DNA of 64,000 nucleotides from Photobacterium halotolerans DSM 18316 (lineage in GTDB: Bacteria > Pseudomonadota > Gammaproteobacteria > Enterobacterales > Vibrionaceae), in NCBI RefSeq assembly GCF_000425165.1, contig NZ_KE384319.1, forward strand, positions 372,001 through 436,000, given 5' to 3'. Positions 28,639-39,802 of the stretch are shown here, one piece after another. The position numbers and the translations under genes are program-made. Numbering within the stretch: the stretch's first letter is position 1; each line of letters opens with the position of its first letter. Below the pieces are notes generated by a model that saw nothing but the letters and a program-made list of their open reading frames with translations, did not search any database and was not told the DNA's origin.

Positions 28639-29595
28639 ATGACAACAGCACGCAGCCAACTCATTAGTGTAGAAGCAACGCCCTATTACCATTGTGTTTC
28701 ACGCTGTGTTCGGCGTTCATTTCTGTGCGGGTATGACAAACTTACCCAAACCAGCTATGAACACAGGCGGGGGTGGGTCGAGAAACGGTTAAAACGAATT
28801 GCCACCGTATTCTGCGTGGATGTTTGTGCTTACGCCATCATGAGCAACCATTACCATGTCGTTCTGCATATCAACAAAGATCAGGCCCATCGCTTATCGA
28901 ATCACGAAGTCGTTGAGCGCTGGCTCACCTTACATCGTGCTCCCGTACTGATTCAGCGATTCTTAAAAAGCGAAAGCTTATCCGATGCCGAACAAAATGC
29001 TTGCTTGACCATCATCCAGACCTGGCGGGAAAGACTCTGTTCCATCAGCTGGTTCATGCGCCTGCTGAATCAATACATAGCAAGTGAAGCTAATCGTGAA
29101 GACAACTGCACCGGCCACTTTTGGGAAGGACGTTTCAAAAGCCAGGCATTACTGGATGAAAAAGCCCTGGCTGCTGCTATGGCATACGTTGATCTAAACC
29201 CCATACGAGCCGGTATTGCAGACACACCAGAAACCTCCAACTTCACTTCGGTGAAAGCTCGTATAAAATCGCTTCGCAAAAATCAGGTAACAGCCCCACC
29301 GCTTTTCCCCTTCGCCGATAATCCGCGAAACAATATGCCGGAAAGACTGCCATTTCACCTGGCAGATTATCTTGAACTGGTTGAATGGACGGGACAACAA
29401 ATCAGAGGAGATAAGCCCGGACATATACAATCAACTCAGCTTCCTATCCTTGAGCGACTTGGTATTGAGACTGATTCATGGCTAAATATTTGTACAAACA
29501 TAAAAAAATGTACACTCGTTGGCTCCGCCGCTGCAATTCAAACAGCATTACCCCTGTTTAACCGGCAACGGCGAACCGCCTTGCAAATTCCTTAA
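28639..29595 (+). CDS. REP-associated tyrosine transposase (IS200-like Y1 family)
   Basis: A 318-residue transposase of the large RAYT type. It has the start PYYHCVSRCVRRSFLCG, the HUH metal-binding motif (HYH in SNHYHVVLHI), a catalytic Tyr in LLNQYIASEANRE and the conserved GHFWEGRFKSQALLDEKAL...YVDLNPIRAGI. RAYTs cut and join single-stranded DNA at REP palindromes and are usually single-copy domesticated genes rather than active IS elements. The ATG at 28639 matches the family start; a GTG at 28606 is less likely. It sits inside the flagellar cluster, between lafA and the aminopeptidase gene. Confidence 0.9.
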   Translation: MTTARSQLISVEATPYYHCVSRCVRRSFLCGYDKLTQTSYEHRRGWVEKRLKRIATVFCVDVCAYAIMSNHYHVVLHINKDQAHRLSNHEVVERWLTLHRAPVLIQRFLKSESLSDAEQNACLTIIQTWRERLCSISWFMRLLNQYIASEANREDNCTGHFWEGRFKSQALLDEKALAAAMAYVDLNPIRAGIADTPETSNFTSVKARIKSLRKNQVTAPPLFPFADNPRNNMPERLPFHLADYLELVEWTGQQIRGDKPGHIQSTQLPILERLGIETDSWLNICTNIKKCTLVGSAAAIQTALPLFNRQRRTALQIP

Positions 29596-29793
29596 TCCCT
29601 ACACTGCACCCTCTGCACACAACACGCTGAATGTCATGCGTTCGCCCCCACTCTCGTGAAAGTCAGACCGGAGACAGAAAAGCCGCTGCTGGTATCAAAA
29701 ATACTGTAAATCAATCTTATTAAGATGATATAAACAGCAAATTCGGTGATATCAGACACAAAGCACACTACCTTTTTCTGGCCAATGACCCAA

Positions 29794-29921
29794 AGTGACT
29801 GTCCTTTCAACACGACTTTCGCTCCGATTTAAAGGCGACTGTCCTTTTAAGTCCTTTCGAAAAGCGACTGTCCTTGGAACTCCTTGGAACTCCGTTTTAA
29901 GGGTGACTGTCCCTTTAAGTC
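29794..29921. repeat. REP-like GACTGTCC repeat array downstream of the transposase
   Basis: Four copies of a GYGACTGTCC unit at about 29794, 29827, 29860 and 29894. Two of them are palindromic hairpins: AAAGG-CGACTGT-CCTTTT and TTAAGGG-TGACTGT-CCCTTTAA. They match the copy at 28449-28480 on the other side of the transposase. The rest of 29596-30197 shows no gene. Confidence 0.8.
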
Positions 29922-30119
29922 ATTAAGTCTGCATAGCTCGCAAAATCGAAATCTAATCTCAGCCTATTTCAACAATATTTTTCTCCATATCTACCCGAAA
30001 TTTCTGCCCATAACGTCAGTTAAACGCCGTAACTAAGCAGTTCATCATGAATTTTCCATTCATCTCCGGTGCCAAGCACTTTATTGATAGGTTTATGACA
30101 ACTTTACGTTACATATTGA

Positions 30120-31724
<1,605 letters not shown>

Positions 31725-31784
31725 TCAGACTGACTCACCGGTAACAAGGGGATGTTTCCCCTGACTTTTCAAACCCAACCACTT

Positions 31785-31814
31785 TACCGGAAACCTCTGG
31801 GTTTCCGGTTTTTC
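31785..31814 (+). terminator. Terminator after the aminopeptidase gene
   Basis: Perfect stem ACCGGAAAC with GTTTCCGGT (short loop) followed by a T run. Confidence 0.92.
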
Positions 31815-31970
31815 ATCGTTAACTGCCACCCATCCCTGATTTCCCACTGCACTTCTTAATTCCCCCAACCAATTCGCCGCCCTACTTGATAGGGATTGTT
31901 GCATAGGTCACAACCTGATCCGGTAAAGCGAACTGGCTTTCCCGTCTATTTCCTGCTGAAACGGAGCAGT

Positions 31971-32045
31971 TTCCGTCTGGAAGCAATCACTGTCAGACGG
32001 AAGATAAAGCGGAAACATGATCGGAAATCCTGCTTCCGCTTTATC
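31971..32045. repeat. Two consecutive perfect inverted repeats upstream of fliD
   Basis: First pair: TTCCGTCTG (31971-31979) with CAGACGGAA (31994-32002). Second pair: a 12-bp arm starting GATAAAGCGG (32003-32014) with its exact complement at 32034-32045, 19-base loop. They abut each other and start about 130 bases before fliD. The stretch 31815-32134 has no gene. They might be operator sites, a REP-like element or a structured leader. Confidence 0.7.
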
Positions 32046-32134
32046 CAGGAAAACCAAAACAATCTCATTGATTTCAATAGCTAACACAGTGGCACACTAA
32101 TTGCTTTAGTAGTCATAAATATAGGAGTTTTTCC

Positions 32135-33475
32135 ATGAGTTCCATCGATCCGATCAGTATGGCAACACAGCTGGCCACCTATGAGGTTCAGCCGTTTCAG
32201 CAACGTTTTCAGACTCAGGCTGATAAGTACCAAAGCCAGATTTCTGCCTACGGCAAGATTGAAACTGCCTTGCGGACATTCCGCAGCGCAGTAGAAGACA
32301 TGAACGGCCTGAATGACAGCGTGGTAAAAAACGGCGCCACTTTCTCGCAGGAAGGCAACATCAGTGCCAGTGTCAATGCCAGCGCACTGGCGGGTGAGTA
32401 TCAGGTCTTTGTCGAACAAATCGCGACCTCTCATCAGATGGGCGTTGATCTGGGTGCAGGTACCACAGCCGACAGTGCAATTCCGGCGGCAGGCAGCATG
32501 GTCATCTCCATGGATGGCAATACCATGACGCTTGATCTGGCGACCGTAGACACAGACAGCGATGGCACTGCCACCCTTCAGGAACTGGCCGCCGCCATCA
32601 ACAATGATGAAAACAACCCGGGCGTGAACGCCAGCCTTGTCCGCGCCAACGGTGAAACCCACTTCATGTTGTCCGGTAAGGAAACCGGTGTCGCCAATAC
32701 AGTGTCCGTCAGCGTAACAGGTACAGGTGATGCCAACTTCGAAAATGCCTTTGCCAACAGCACGGATATCAGCACGCCTAAAGATGCGGTGATCTGGCTG
32801 GGTGCTGAAGGCACCGGCCTGAAACTGACCAACAGCTCCAACACCTTTGAAGGTGTGATTGACGGCGTTGATCTGACTGTTTCTAAAGCACAAACCAGTG
32901 GTGACCAGCCAATCGGTATCACTGTGGGCTCAGATAAAGAGGCCACCAAAGAGCAACTGAACAAGATGGTGGATGCGTATAACGCACTGATGTCTGAAAT
33001 CGACAAATACACCAAAGTCGGCTCAAAAGACGAAAAGCGTGGCGTACTGGCCGGTGACGGTACTATCCGTTCTCTGGAAAACCAGATCAGCAGTATTTTC
33101 CGTCAGTCCTACAACGGCCAGAGCCTGTATTCAGTAGGTGTCAGTATTGACCGGAATGGCAAGCTGGCTATCGACAATGACAAGTTCGAAGCCGCACAGG
33201 CTACCGATCCGGCAGCACTGAACGAGATGTTCAACGGCACCGATCAGCTGTTCGACTCGCTCGAAGCAACAGTAAAGCCTTATCTGTCGTTCTCTGATGG
33301 TGTCTTCACAAGCCGCAAAGACAGCCTTCAGCAAAACATCAGCCGTATTGACGACAAAATGTCCAATCTGGAGCGCAAGTACCAGATGTCTTACGACCGT
33401 TATCTCGCCCAGTTCACTCAGATGAACCAGCTGATGACACAAATGAATCAAACAAGCGGATTATTCGCGTTTTAA
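32135..33475 (+). CDS. fliD: Lateral flagellar filament cap FliD
   Basis: A 446-residue filament-cap protein starting MSSIDPISMATQLATYEVQP; the terminal helices (LNKMVDAYNALMSEIDKYTK; C-terminal RKDSLQQNISRIDDKMSNLERKYQMSYDRYLAQFTQMNQLMTQM, here quoted in part) are conserved FliD_N/FliD_C features. The cap folds each flagellin as it leaves the filament channel. AGGAG precedes the start. It opens the late operon fliD-S-T-K-L-lafS-lafT-lafU. In related clusters fliD usually follows lafA directly; here two genes intervene. Confidence 0.94.
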   Translation: MSSIDPISMATQLATYEVQPFQQRFQTQADKYQSQISAYGKIETALRTFRSAVEDMNGLNDSVVKNGATFSQEGNISASVNASALAGEYQVFVEQIATSHQMGVDLGAGTTADSAIPAAGSMVISMDGNTMTLDLATVDTDSDGTATLQELAAAINNDENNPGVNASLVRANGETHFMLSGKETGVANTVSVSVTGTGDANFENAFANSTDISTPKDAVIWLGAEGTGLKLTNSSNTFEGVIDGVDLTVSKAQTSGDQPIGITVGSDKEATKEQLNKMVDAYNALMSEIDKYTKVGSKDEKRGVLAGDGTIRSLENQISSIFRQSYNGQSLYSVGVSIDRNGKLAIDNDKFEAAQATDPAALNEMFNGTDQLFDSLEATVKPYLSFSDGVFTSRKDSLQQNISRIDDKMSNLERKYQMSYDRYLAQFTQMNQLMTQMNQTSGLFAF

Positions 33476-33486
33476 AGGAGTTACCC

Positions 33487-33876
33487 ATGCTAATGCAAAA
33501 CTCGGGCTTTGATTCGTATCAAAGCGTCGATCTGGATGCCCAGGCCGCATCAGCAAACCCTCACCAACTGGTGATCATGCTGATTGACGGCCTGCTGGAT
33601 GAAGTCGTCCGGGTCAAAGGTCACATCGAATCCAGACGTCTGGAAGCCAAAGGGAAAGGCATCAGTAAGTGCATGAACATCCTGATTGGCCTCGACAGTG
33701 CGCTGGATGTAGAAGCCGGTGGCGAACTGGCTGCCAATCTTCACGACCTTTACGAGTTTTGCATCAGCGAGCTCTTTAAGGCCAGCTCCCAGAACAAAGT
33801 TGAACACCTTGAGACGGTTGAAAATGTCATGACTAACGTCCGTGAGGGATGGGAAGGTTTTGGTCAGCATGCCTAA
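33487..33876 (+). CDS. fliS: Lateral flagellin chaperone FliS
   Basis: A 129-residue all-helical FliS: SANPHQLVIMLIDGLLDEVVRVKGHIE and the C-terminal ENVMTNVREGWEGF are typical. It binds the C-terminal helix of LafA and delivers it to FlhA. AAAGGAG precedes the ATG. The end overlaps the fliT start. Confidence 0.94.
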   Translation: MLMQNSGFDSYQSVDLDAQAASANPHQLVIMLIDGLLDEVVRVKGHIESRRLEAKGKGISKCMNILIGLDSALDVEAGGELAANLHDLYEFCISELFKASSQNKVEHLETVENVMTNVREGWEGFGQHA

Positions 33877-34174
33877 CATCACAGTGAGCCAGCTAGAAGC
33901 TCTCAGGCAGCACCTTGACCAAGCCGCTGCTGATAGCGACTGGGATCGCCTTCAGCAGCTTGATCAGACGTTACAAAAAGTGCTACGGAATCTGAAAGGC
34001 ACGCAACTGACAGAAGATCATGTTCAGGCGCTTGCCCATCTGAAAAGCAGCCATCAGACAGCCATCGCTGCGGTCAATGCAGCGAAAGATAAGTTACAGC
34101 AAGACATGAATGCCGTCGGTGAAGGAAAAGAAGGACTTCTGGCATATCAAATGGCCATGAATATGGAGCTTTAA
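33869..34174 (+). CDS. fliT: FliT-like chaperone of the lateral system
   Basis: A 101-residue helical protein. Sequence identity to FliT families is low; the call rests on its size, predicted helices (ALRQHLDQAAADSDWDRLQQLDQTLQ) and place between fliS and fliK, where lateral systems carry fliT (lafD). It likely chaperones FliD. The start overlaps fliS by 8 bases, and the stop shares a base with fliK (TAATG). Confidence 0.78.
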   Translation: MPNITVSQLEALRQHLDQAAADSDWDRLQQLDQTLQKVLRNLKGTQLTEDHVQALAHLKSSHQTAIAAVNAAKDKLQQDMNAVGEGKEGLLAYQMAMNMEL

Positions 34175-35280
34175 TGAACACTATCGTCTCACATTCCAAA
34201 CTGGCTAACAGTGACAGCGAGTCGGCGGACATGCTTTCCGGTAAAGTCAAACCGGCCAATGATGGCACCGCCTCCAACTTCAGTGACACGCTGCAATCCA
34301 ATGCCGCCACTGACCAAAAAGAAGCAGCCATTACTGAGACCTCTTACACGGCCGATGCTGCTGCACAGCCAGAACAGCAACCGGACAGCAATCCGGCACT
34401 GTCTCCGGCAGCGGCGGCGGACATCATTGCCAATCTGCTGGCGCAGGCCGAAAAGCAACTGGGAGCAAGCTCTGCGACCAATACCGGGGCGCCCGGAGCA
34501 GTTGTCAGTACTGCGGAGAACAGCGTTGCAGCGTCCGGAAGTACCGGTATGCGAGAAACACGCTTAATGTCATCCGGCGCAGCCGCAACACCCGTCGCAG
34601 CGGCAGACAGCCAGACAGCCAGTACACAATCAGCCGACAATGCTCGCTTTACTGCTCTGCTGCAGCAACGCAGCCAATCGCCGGCTCAGCAAGATCTCGT
34701 GTTAACAGGGTCAGCTGAATCCCGCAGCGCCGGCGCAACCCCTTCTCTGCAAACCCTGATCGCAGGGCTGTCAGCAGACGGTGCGGCTAACTCTGCTGCC
34801 GGGCAATCCGGTTCATCCCAACAGGTTCAAAACGCCGCCGCTCCCGTGGAATGGGCCAGCGTCAAATTACCCCAGGGCCAGCAAGGTAAATGGGGTGAAC
34901 AGATGATCCAGGTACTGCAGGACAGAGTACAGTTGCAGGCCAGCCAGAATTTGCAGGAAGCACGAATTCGTCTGGACCCGCCTGATCTGGGCAAGCTTGA
35001 TTTAACCGTTCGTATGGATGGCGATCGTCTCAGTGTTCAAATCCACGCCAGCCAGTCGGCCGTCCGTGATGCGCTGGTGCAGGTATCAGAACGGCTGAGA
35101 GCCGAGCTGCAGGAACAAAATTTTGTTCATGTTGATGTCAATGTCGGCGATGGCCGTCAGGGCCAGCAGCAAGAGCATGCCGAAGAAGACGCACAACCCG
35201 TTATTTTTGCCAACCATCAGGCTGATGACAGCCAGATAACTACAACAGATTCAGGCCATTGGTTATCTACCAGAGCCTGA
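34174..35280 (+). CDS. fliK: Lateral flagellar hook-length control protein FliK
   Basis: A 368-residue FliK: a long low-complexity N-terminal part rich in Ala, Ser and Gln (about 1-210) that acts as the molecular ruler, and a compact C-terminal domain with EARIRLDPPDLGKLDLTVRM and VRDALVQVSERLRAEL, the conserved core that contacts FlhB. It stops hook growth and triggers the export switch. The low-complexity part explains a number of long reverse-strand open frames here, which I do not consider genes. Confidence 0.9.
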   Translation: MNTIVSHSKLANSDSESADMLSGKVKPANDGTASNFSDTLQSNAATDQKEAAITETSYTADAAAQPEQQPDSNPALSPAAAADIIANLLAQAEKQLGASSATNTGAPGAVVSTAENSVAASGSTGMRETRLMSSGAAATPVAAADSQTASTQSADNARFTALLQQRSQSPAQQDLVLTGSAESRSAGATPSLQTLIAGLSADGAANSAAGQSGSSQQVQNAAAPVEWASVKLPQGQQGKWGEQMIQVLQDRVQLQASQNLQEARIRLDPPDLGKLDLTVRMDGDRLSVQIHASQSAVRDALVQVSERLRAELQEQNFVHVDVNVGDGRQGQQQEHAEEDAQPVIFANHQADDSQITTTDSGHWLSTRA

Positions 35281-35295
35281 TGAGGAGCCATTTAC

Positions 35296-35769
35296 ATGAC
35301 CCAGCGTAATCTCGTCTTGATCATTATCATCATACTGATCACCAGCGTACTGGTCGCAGCTGCCAGTGTTGGCGGTACCCTTTGGTACGTCAAAAGTCAT
35401 CAGGGCGAAGGCGGTGCCAGTTTCAGTCTCCCCTTTAGCCAACCTGAGAATGTCGACCCTATTTTCCATCCGCTGGAAAAACTGGTTCTGTCGGTGAAAG
35501 GCGAGCGTCAAACGCACTTCATCATGATGGAGCTGGCACTGGAAACGCGTAATGCGGAAGCAATTGAAGGTATCGATAACTATATGCCGGTTGTGCGCAA
35601 TGCCCTGCTCAAACTCTTCAGTAATAAAACCTATGAGCAACTGCAGAACCAGCGGACGATTGAAGAACTTCAGGATGAAGTCAAAGGGACATTACTGAAT
35701 GCTTTCAGTCAGACACGTTATGCCCGCGCCATCAACAATGTATTGCTGACCAAATATGTGATTCAGTGA
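35296..35769 (+). CDS. fliL: Lateral flagellar FliL, stator-associated membrane protein
   Basis: A 157-residue protein with a single N-terminal membrane segment (LVLIIIIILITSVLVAAASVGG) and a periplasmic stomatin-like domain (LSVKGERQTHFIMMELALETR...LQDEVKGTLLNAF). It rings the stator units and supports torque on surfaces. GAGGAG precedes the ATG. Confidence 0.92.
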   Translation: MTQRNLVLIIIIILITSVLVAAASVGGTLWYVKSHQGEGGASFSLPFSQPENVDPIFHPLEKLVLSVKGERQTHFIMMELALETRNAEAIEGIDNYMPVVRNALLKLFSNKTYEQLQNQRTIEELQDEVKGTLLNAFSQTRYARAINNVLLTKYVIQ

Positions 35770-35776
35770 GGCGCCT

Positions 35777-36505
35777 ATGCTAGATATCAACCCGACTGAA
35801 GAGTACGAGAAAAAGCACGACACCGGGCGTAACAGCCCGGTAGTGAACGAAGATAAACTGATCCGTGATCACCTGATCTTAGTCAAACGTGTTGTCAATC
35901 AACTACGCAGTCATGTCAGCACCCACTGCAGTCTGGAAGATATGCAGCAAATTGGTCTGATGGGACTGCTGGAGGCAGGCCGTCGCTACGGCAACGTGGA
36001 AGATCCGAATTTTCCGTCTTTTGCCGTATGCCGGATTCGCGGTTCCATTCTGGATGAATTGCGTCGTCTTGACTGGCGCTCGCGCCAAACCCGGCAACAG
36101 GCCCACGAACTGAATGACGTGACCCGCGACTTAATGAAAAAACTCGGCCGCCAGCCCTTGGAGGCCGAAATCATTGCAGCGTTAGGCACAGACCAGGCAG
36201 ATTATCTGCAGCGCCTGAATGCCTCTATGGCCAGTGAAATGCAAAGTCTGGATCAGTTGCTTGAAAGCGGTTCCGATTTTTCGATGAACCATGACGGCGG
36301 CGAATCGGTGCGTCATGAACACATACGCCGCACGCTATCTGCGGCACTTGGCAAGCTCAAACCACGTGAACAGCTTTTGCTGACCCTGTTCTATCAACAT
36401 GATATGAACCTGCACGAAATTGCACTGGTGCTAAACCTGACACCGCCTCGTGTATGCCAGCTTCATAAGCAGGCACTGAAACAACTGAATCAATATCTTT
36501 GCTGA
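35777..36505 (+). CDS. lafS: LafS, sigma-28 factor for lateral flagellar late genes
   Basis: A 242-residue FliA-type sigma factor. Region 2 is recognisable (DHLILVKRVVNQLRSHV...CSLEDMQQIGLMGLLEAGRRY; FAVCRIRGSILDELRRLDW) and region 4 ends with HEIALVLNLTPPRVCQLHKQAL, the -35-binding helix-turn-helix. It should transcribe lafA, fliD and motor genes and be held back by the FlgM encoded at 60.7 kb until the hook is complete. Being within the operon it activates gives positive feedback. Confidence 0.94.
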   Translation: MLDINPTEEYEKKHDTGRNSPVVNEDKLIRDHLILVKRVVNQLRSHVSTHCSLEDMQQIGLMGLLEAGRRYGNVEDPNFPSFAVCRIRGSILDELRRLDWRSRQTRQQAHELNDVTRDLMKKLGRQPLEAEIIAALGTDQADYLQRLNASMASEMQSLDQLLESGSDFSMNHDGGESVRHEHIRRTLSAALGKLKPREQLLLTLFYQHDMNLHEIALVLNLTPPRVCQLHKQALKQLNQYLC

Positions 36506-36520
36506 TAGGAGCAAATTGAC

Positions 36521-37378
36521 ATGCAAAAATTTACCGGCGCAATCGTCATTCTGTTGTGTGTTTTCGGCGGTTACCTATGGGCCGGAGGTACCTTGATGGC
36601 CATCTGGCAGCCTGCTGAAATTCTGATTATTACCGGTGCTGCACTGGGCTCAATCATCATAGGCAACCCGCCCCATGTTATTCGTGAAATGCGTATTCAG
36701 TTTCGCCAGATAATGAAGCCGCGCAAGAACGAACAAGAATACTACATGCAACTGATGGGCCTGATGCAGCTGTTGCTGGAAACCATACGTAACGGTGGCT
36801 TCAAATCACTCGACAGCCACATTGAAGATTCTCAGAACAGTGAGATTTTCGAGCGTTACCCGCTGGTCAAAGACGACAGCCACCTGGTTGCTTTCATTAC
36901 AGATAACCTGCGTTTAATGGCCATGGGCCAGATGTCACCCCATGAGCTGGAAGCTCTGCTGGAGCAGGAAATCATGGCCATTGAAGATGATCTTCTGCTG
37001 CCTTCACGCTCACTGCACCGCACTGCTGAGGCCCTGCCCGGTTTCGGCATTCTGGCGGCAGTGATGGGCATCATTATCACCATGCAGTTCATCGACGGCT
37101 CTATCGCGCAAATTGGCTACAAAGTTGCCGCCGCACTGGTGGGGACATTCCTGGGTATCTTCGGTTGTTACTGTGTGCTTGACCCGGCCAGTAATGCCAT
37201 GTCGCAACGTGTTAAGCGTGATATGACAGCCTTTGAATGCGTCCGGGCCACACTGGTCGCTTATGTGGCCAAGAAGCCTACCCTGCTGGCCATAGATGCT
37301 GGCCGTAAACACATTCAGCTCGATGTGAAGCCAAGCTTCAATGACATGGAAAAATGGCTGTCTGAGCAGGAGGCATAA
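36521..37378 (+). CDS. lafT: LafT, MotA-like stator protein of the lateral motor
   Basis: A 285-residue MotA with four membrane segments and the cytoplasmic loop that faces FliG ([21 protein letters not shown]; later [29 protein letters not shown]). The long MotA type, with [11 protein letters not shown] and [11 protein letters not shown], is typical of proton-driven stators, in line with the known proton-driven lateral motor of Vibrio. The stop shares a base with lafU. Confidence 0.94.
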   Translation: MQKFTGAIVILLCVFGGYLWAGGTLMAIWQPAEILIITGAALGSIIIGNPPHVIREMRIQFRQIMKPRKNEQEYYMQLMGLMQLLLETIRNGGFKSLDSHIEDSQNSEIFERYPLVKDDSHLVAFITDNLRLMAMGQMSPHELEALLEQEIMAIEDDLLLPSRSLHRTAEALPGFGILAAVMGIIITMQFIDGSIAQIGYKVAAALVGTFLGIFGCYCVLDPASNAMSQRVKRDMTAFECVRATLVAYVAKKPTLLAIDAGRKHIQLDVKPSFNDMEKWLSEQEA

Positions 37379-38343
37379 TGCAACGGCACGATCAGATCAT
37401 CATCAAACGAGCACGCCGCAACTCGCATGAAGCAGGGCATGGCGGGGCATGGAAAGTGGCATTTGCCGACTTCATGATAGCCCTGATGGCGCTGTTTCTG
37501 GTGCTGTGGATCCTGGCCATTGTCGACAAAACAGAGCGTCAAGCGATCGTGGCTTATCTCAACAGCTCCAGTTTGTTCGACCAGGCTTCAGGTAATCCGT
37601 TTAATACCTCCACCAGCCTGTCTCCGATTGATCTGGGCGGTGAAGCGGCGGACCTCAGCTCGCATGATGCTGCTGTGACTGTCACCTCCTTCTACGATGG
37701 CAATGGCGATGGTTCACAAACTGATGCACTGGTTCAGGGCACCTATGAGACTCAGGAACAACTGAAAGTATTAGCGCAAGTGGTTGAAGAGCTGGCGAAA
37801 CAGGTTTCCGCAGAAGGAAATGTGCATGTAGACGTGACGCCGCAGGGGCTGCGCATTGTCTTACAGGACGACTTCCGCCAGAACATGTTCCACCGGGGAA
37901 GCAGCGAGCTGACGCCTTTCTTTGAGGATTTATTACTGGCTCTGGCACCTATATTCCAGAAGATTCAGAATCCGCTGATTATCAGTGGCCACACAGATGC
38001 AGTTCGTTACAGCGGCACTTTCAGCGAAAGATCGAACTGGGAGTTGTCGGCTTCACGCGCCAATGCAGCTCGCCAGACACTGATTACCGGCGGGGCGCCT
38101 GAAAATCATGTCTTGCAGGTTGCAGGCATGGCTGATCGTGCGCCGCTGAATCCTGAAGAACCGAAAGCCAGCGAAAACCGACGTATTGAGTTGTTTGTCC
38201 TGACATCAGTGGCTGCCCGAATGGTGGAAACACTGTTCAAAGGCCCGCCGGCTAACGATGACGGTCCGGTGTTACAGCAGGCCCGTGAAAAAGCGGAATT
38301 TAATCAGCCTGTTATCCGTCAGGACTACATTGAAGCGTCTTAA
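37378..38343 (+). CDS. lafU: LafU, MotB-like stator protein of the lateral motor
   Basis: A 321-residue MotB: one membrane segment with the essential ion-carrying Asp (D31 in [17 protein letters not shown]), a plug/linker, and a C-terminal OmpA-like peptidoglycan-binding domain ([10 protein letters not shown]...[17 protein letters not shown]). The N-terminal [13 protein letters not shown] pattern is of the H+-type MotB. It anchors the stator to the wall. It ends the late operon. Confidence 0.94.
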   Translation: MQRHDQIIIKRARRNSHEAGHGGAWKVAFADFMIALMALFLVLWILAIVDKTERQAIVAYLNSSSLFDQASGNPFNTSTSLSPIDLGGEAADLSSHDAAVTVTSFYDGNGDGSQTDALVQGTYETQEQLKVLAQVVEELAKQVSAEGNVHVDVTPQGLRIVLQDDFRQNMFHRGSSELTPFFEDLLLALAPIFQKIQNPLIISGHTDAVRYSGTFSERSNWELSASRANAARQTLITGGAPENHVLQVAGMADRAPLNPEEPKASENRRIELFVLTSVAARMVETLFKGPPANDDGPVLQQAREKAEFNQPVIRQDYIEAS

Positions 38344-38404
38344 TTGAGTAACCGGCAAAGGGATTATCCCTTTGCCGCCTGGAGAACTTTAGCGAAGTTA
38401 ACCC

Positions 38405-38716
38405 ATGAAAAGAGCTGCATCATCTTCCGCAATTGTCCCAAGTGAACGTCGACCGGACAGTCTGCAAAAGTTATTTCTCTGGCTCATAGTGCTGGATTAT
38501 TTTCTGCTCAGCCATTTTTTGCTGAGGATGCACAGCATGACACTGAATACAGGGACGACAATCAGTTTACTGCTTTTAGGCTACAACGGACTGCTTTCCT
38601 ATCTGTGTTTCAAACGCGCCCGGCGTAGTGGTGATTTCTACATTATCTACCCCACGCTTGCCGCGATATTGCTGGCTTTTATTCTATTTTTGTATTTTTT
38701 CTTTCTCATCGCTTAA
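38405..38716 (+). CDS. Small membrane protein of unknown function
   Basis: A 103-residue protein with three likely membrane segments (about 23-42, 51-66 and 80-102) after a charged N-terminus. No family recognised. It lies 61 bases after lafU and before the M23 peptidase, so it could be the end of the flagellar operon or the start of the wall-remodelling group. The ATG at 38405 has no close ribosome site, so the start is uncertain. Confidence 0.55.
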   Translation: MKRAASSSAIVPSERRPDSLQKLFLWLIVLDYFLLSHFLLRMHSMTLNTGTTISLLLLGYNGLLSYLCFKRARRSGDFYIIYPTLAAILLAFILFLYFFFLIA

Positions 38717-38851
38717 CGGGACAGGCAGCAGGACACGTTTCAGGAACTTATGCCACAGAGCACAGTTTTGCATCATCCTTTCCTGGCAAGAGTTAATCCT
38801 GCATCCAGCTTGTCGCCTTATGCGTAAGAGAAAGCGAATGAGCTTAGCGTA

Positions 38852-39802
38852 ATGAAAGATCAACTCACTATCTCGATATCAACGATTAACGGGTCTTACC
38901 ATTTTCAACTGGGTAAGTATTTACGGCGGAACCTGATTGCAACCCTGCTGTTGTTCATCGTCGCCGTCGTGGTCATGGCATTTTCGATTCAGTATTTATG
39001 GAATGCTGTTGATCAGACACAACAGGAAAAATCGCAGTTAAACCAGCATGCCAATGAGCTGAAAGATGAAATTCTTAATCTGGAAAGCGACCGGCAGTCG
39101 CTGGAGCAAAACCTGGCCGACAGGCGCTATGAGCTGGAACAGATTTCTGGCCGCGTGAATGAGCTGGAGAACGTGTTGGGTATTGAAAGCGAAGGGGAAC
39201 AGCCTTTGGATACCCGACTGGATACAGCCGCACTGAACTCGGCGGTACGTGTCGCCATGCTGAAAGTAATACCTAACGGTAGTCCTATGGAATACCGGCG
39301 TATTTCTTCTTCATACGGCTCACGTAACCATCCGGTTTACGGTAACAAGCGCCGTCATCTGGGTATCGATCTCAGTGGACACACGGGAACATCAGTGCAC
39401 TCCCCTGCTGATGGCGTGGTGGAACTGGTAAGGCCCAGCAAAAAAGGCTACGGCAATTTGCTGAAAATTGACCATGGCTATGGATTCATGACTCTGTATG
39501 CGCACCTGAAAGCATTCAAAGTCAAAACCGGTGATTTCGTCAGAAAAGGCGATTTAATTGCATTATCAGGCAACAGTGGTACCTCAACTGGCCCCCATCT
39601 CCATTATGAGGTCCGTTTTCTGGGTCGGGCTTTGAACCCCAAGTATTTCATCAACTGGGGGCCCGACAACTTTGACTATCTGTTTAACCATGAGAGGAGC
39701 ATCCAATGGGACTCTTTAGTAAAAGTGCTGGAAGCACAGGCAAGCACTCAACTGCAACTATCATTGCACAAGGCTGTTCCTTTAAAGGAGATATCGAACT
39801 AA
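38852..39802 (+). CDS. M23 family peptidoglycan endopeptidase, membrane-anchored
   Basis: A 316-residue protein: cytoplasmic N-terminus, membrane segment (about 28-50), periplasmic coiled coil (52-110) and a LytM/M23 domain with all zinc-site residues: H169 and D173 (RHLGIDL), H249 and H251 (GPHLHYE). It should cut peptide bridges of the wall. The C-terminal tail (INWGPDNFDYLFNHE) runs 97 bases into the bactofilin gene in another frame. Such peptidase-bactofilin pairs control cell shape in other bacteria, for example Csd1/CcmA in Helicobacter. Confidence 0.9.
   Translation: MKDQLTISISTINGSYHFQLGKYLRRNLIATLLLFIVAVVVMAFSIQYLWNAVDQTQQEKSQLNQHANELKDEILNLESDRQSLEQNLADRRYELEQISGRVNELENVLGIESEGEQPLDTRLDTAALNSAVRVAMLKVIPNGSPMEYRRISSSYGSRNHPVYGNKRRHLGIDLSGHTGTSVHSPADGVVELVRPSKKGYGNLLKIDHGYGFMTLYAHLKAFKVKTGDFVRKGDLIALSGNSGTSTGPHLHYEVRFLGRALNPKYFINWGPDNFDYLFNHERSIQWDSLVKVLEAQASTQLQLSLHKAVPLKEISN

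Noticed and set aside
29794-29921. CRISPR array
   Set aside because: The repeats are short palindromic units with irregular, very short spacing next to a RAYT gene, and there are no cas genes; they are REP-like.
32081-32893. 270-codon minus-strand open frame opposite fliD
   Set aside because: It lies entirely across fliD and its upstream region, has no ribosome site or recognisable domain, and reflects the base composition of fliD.
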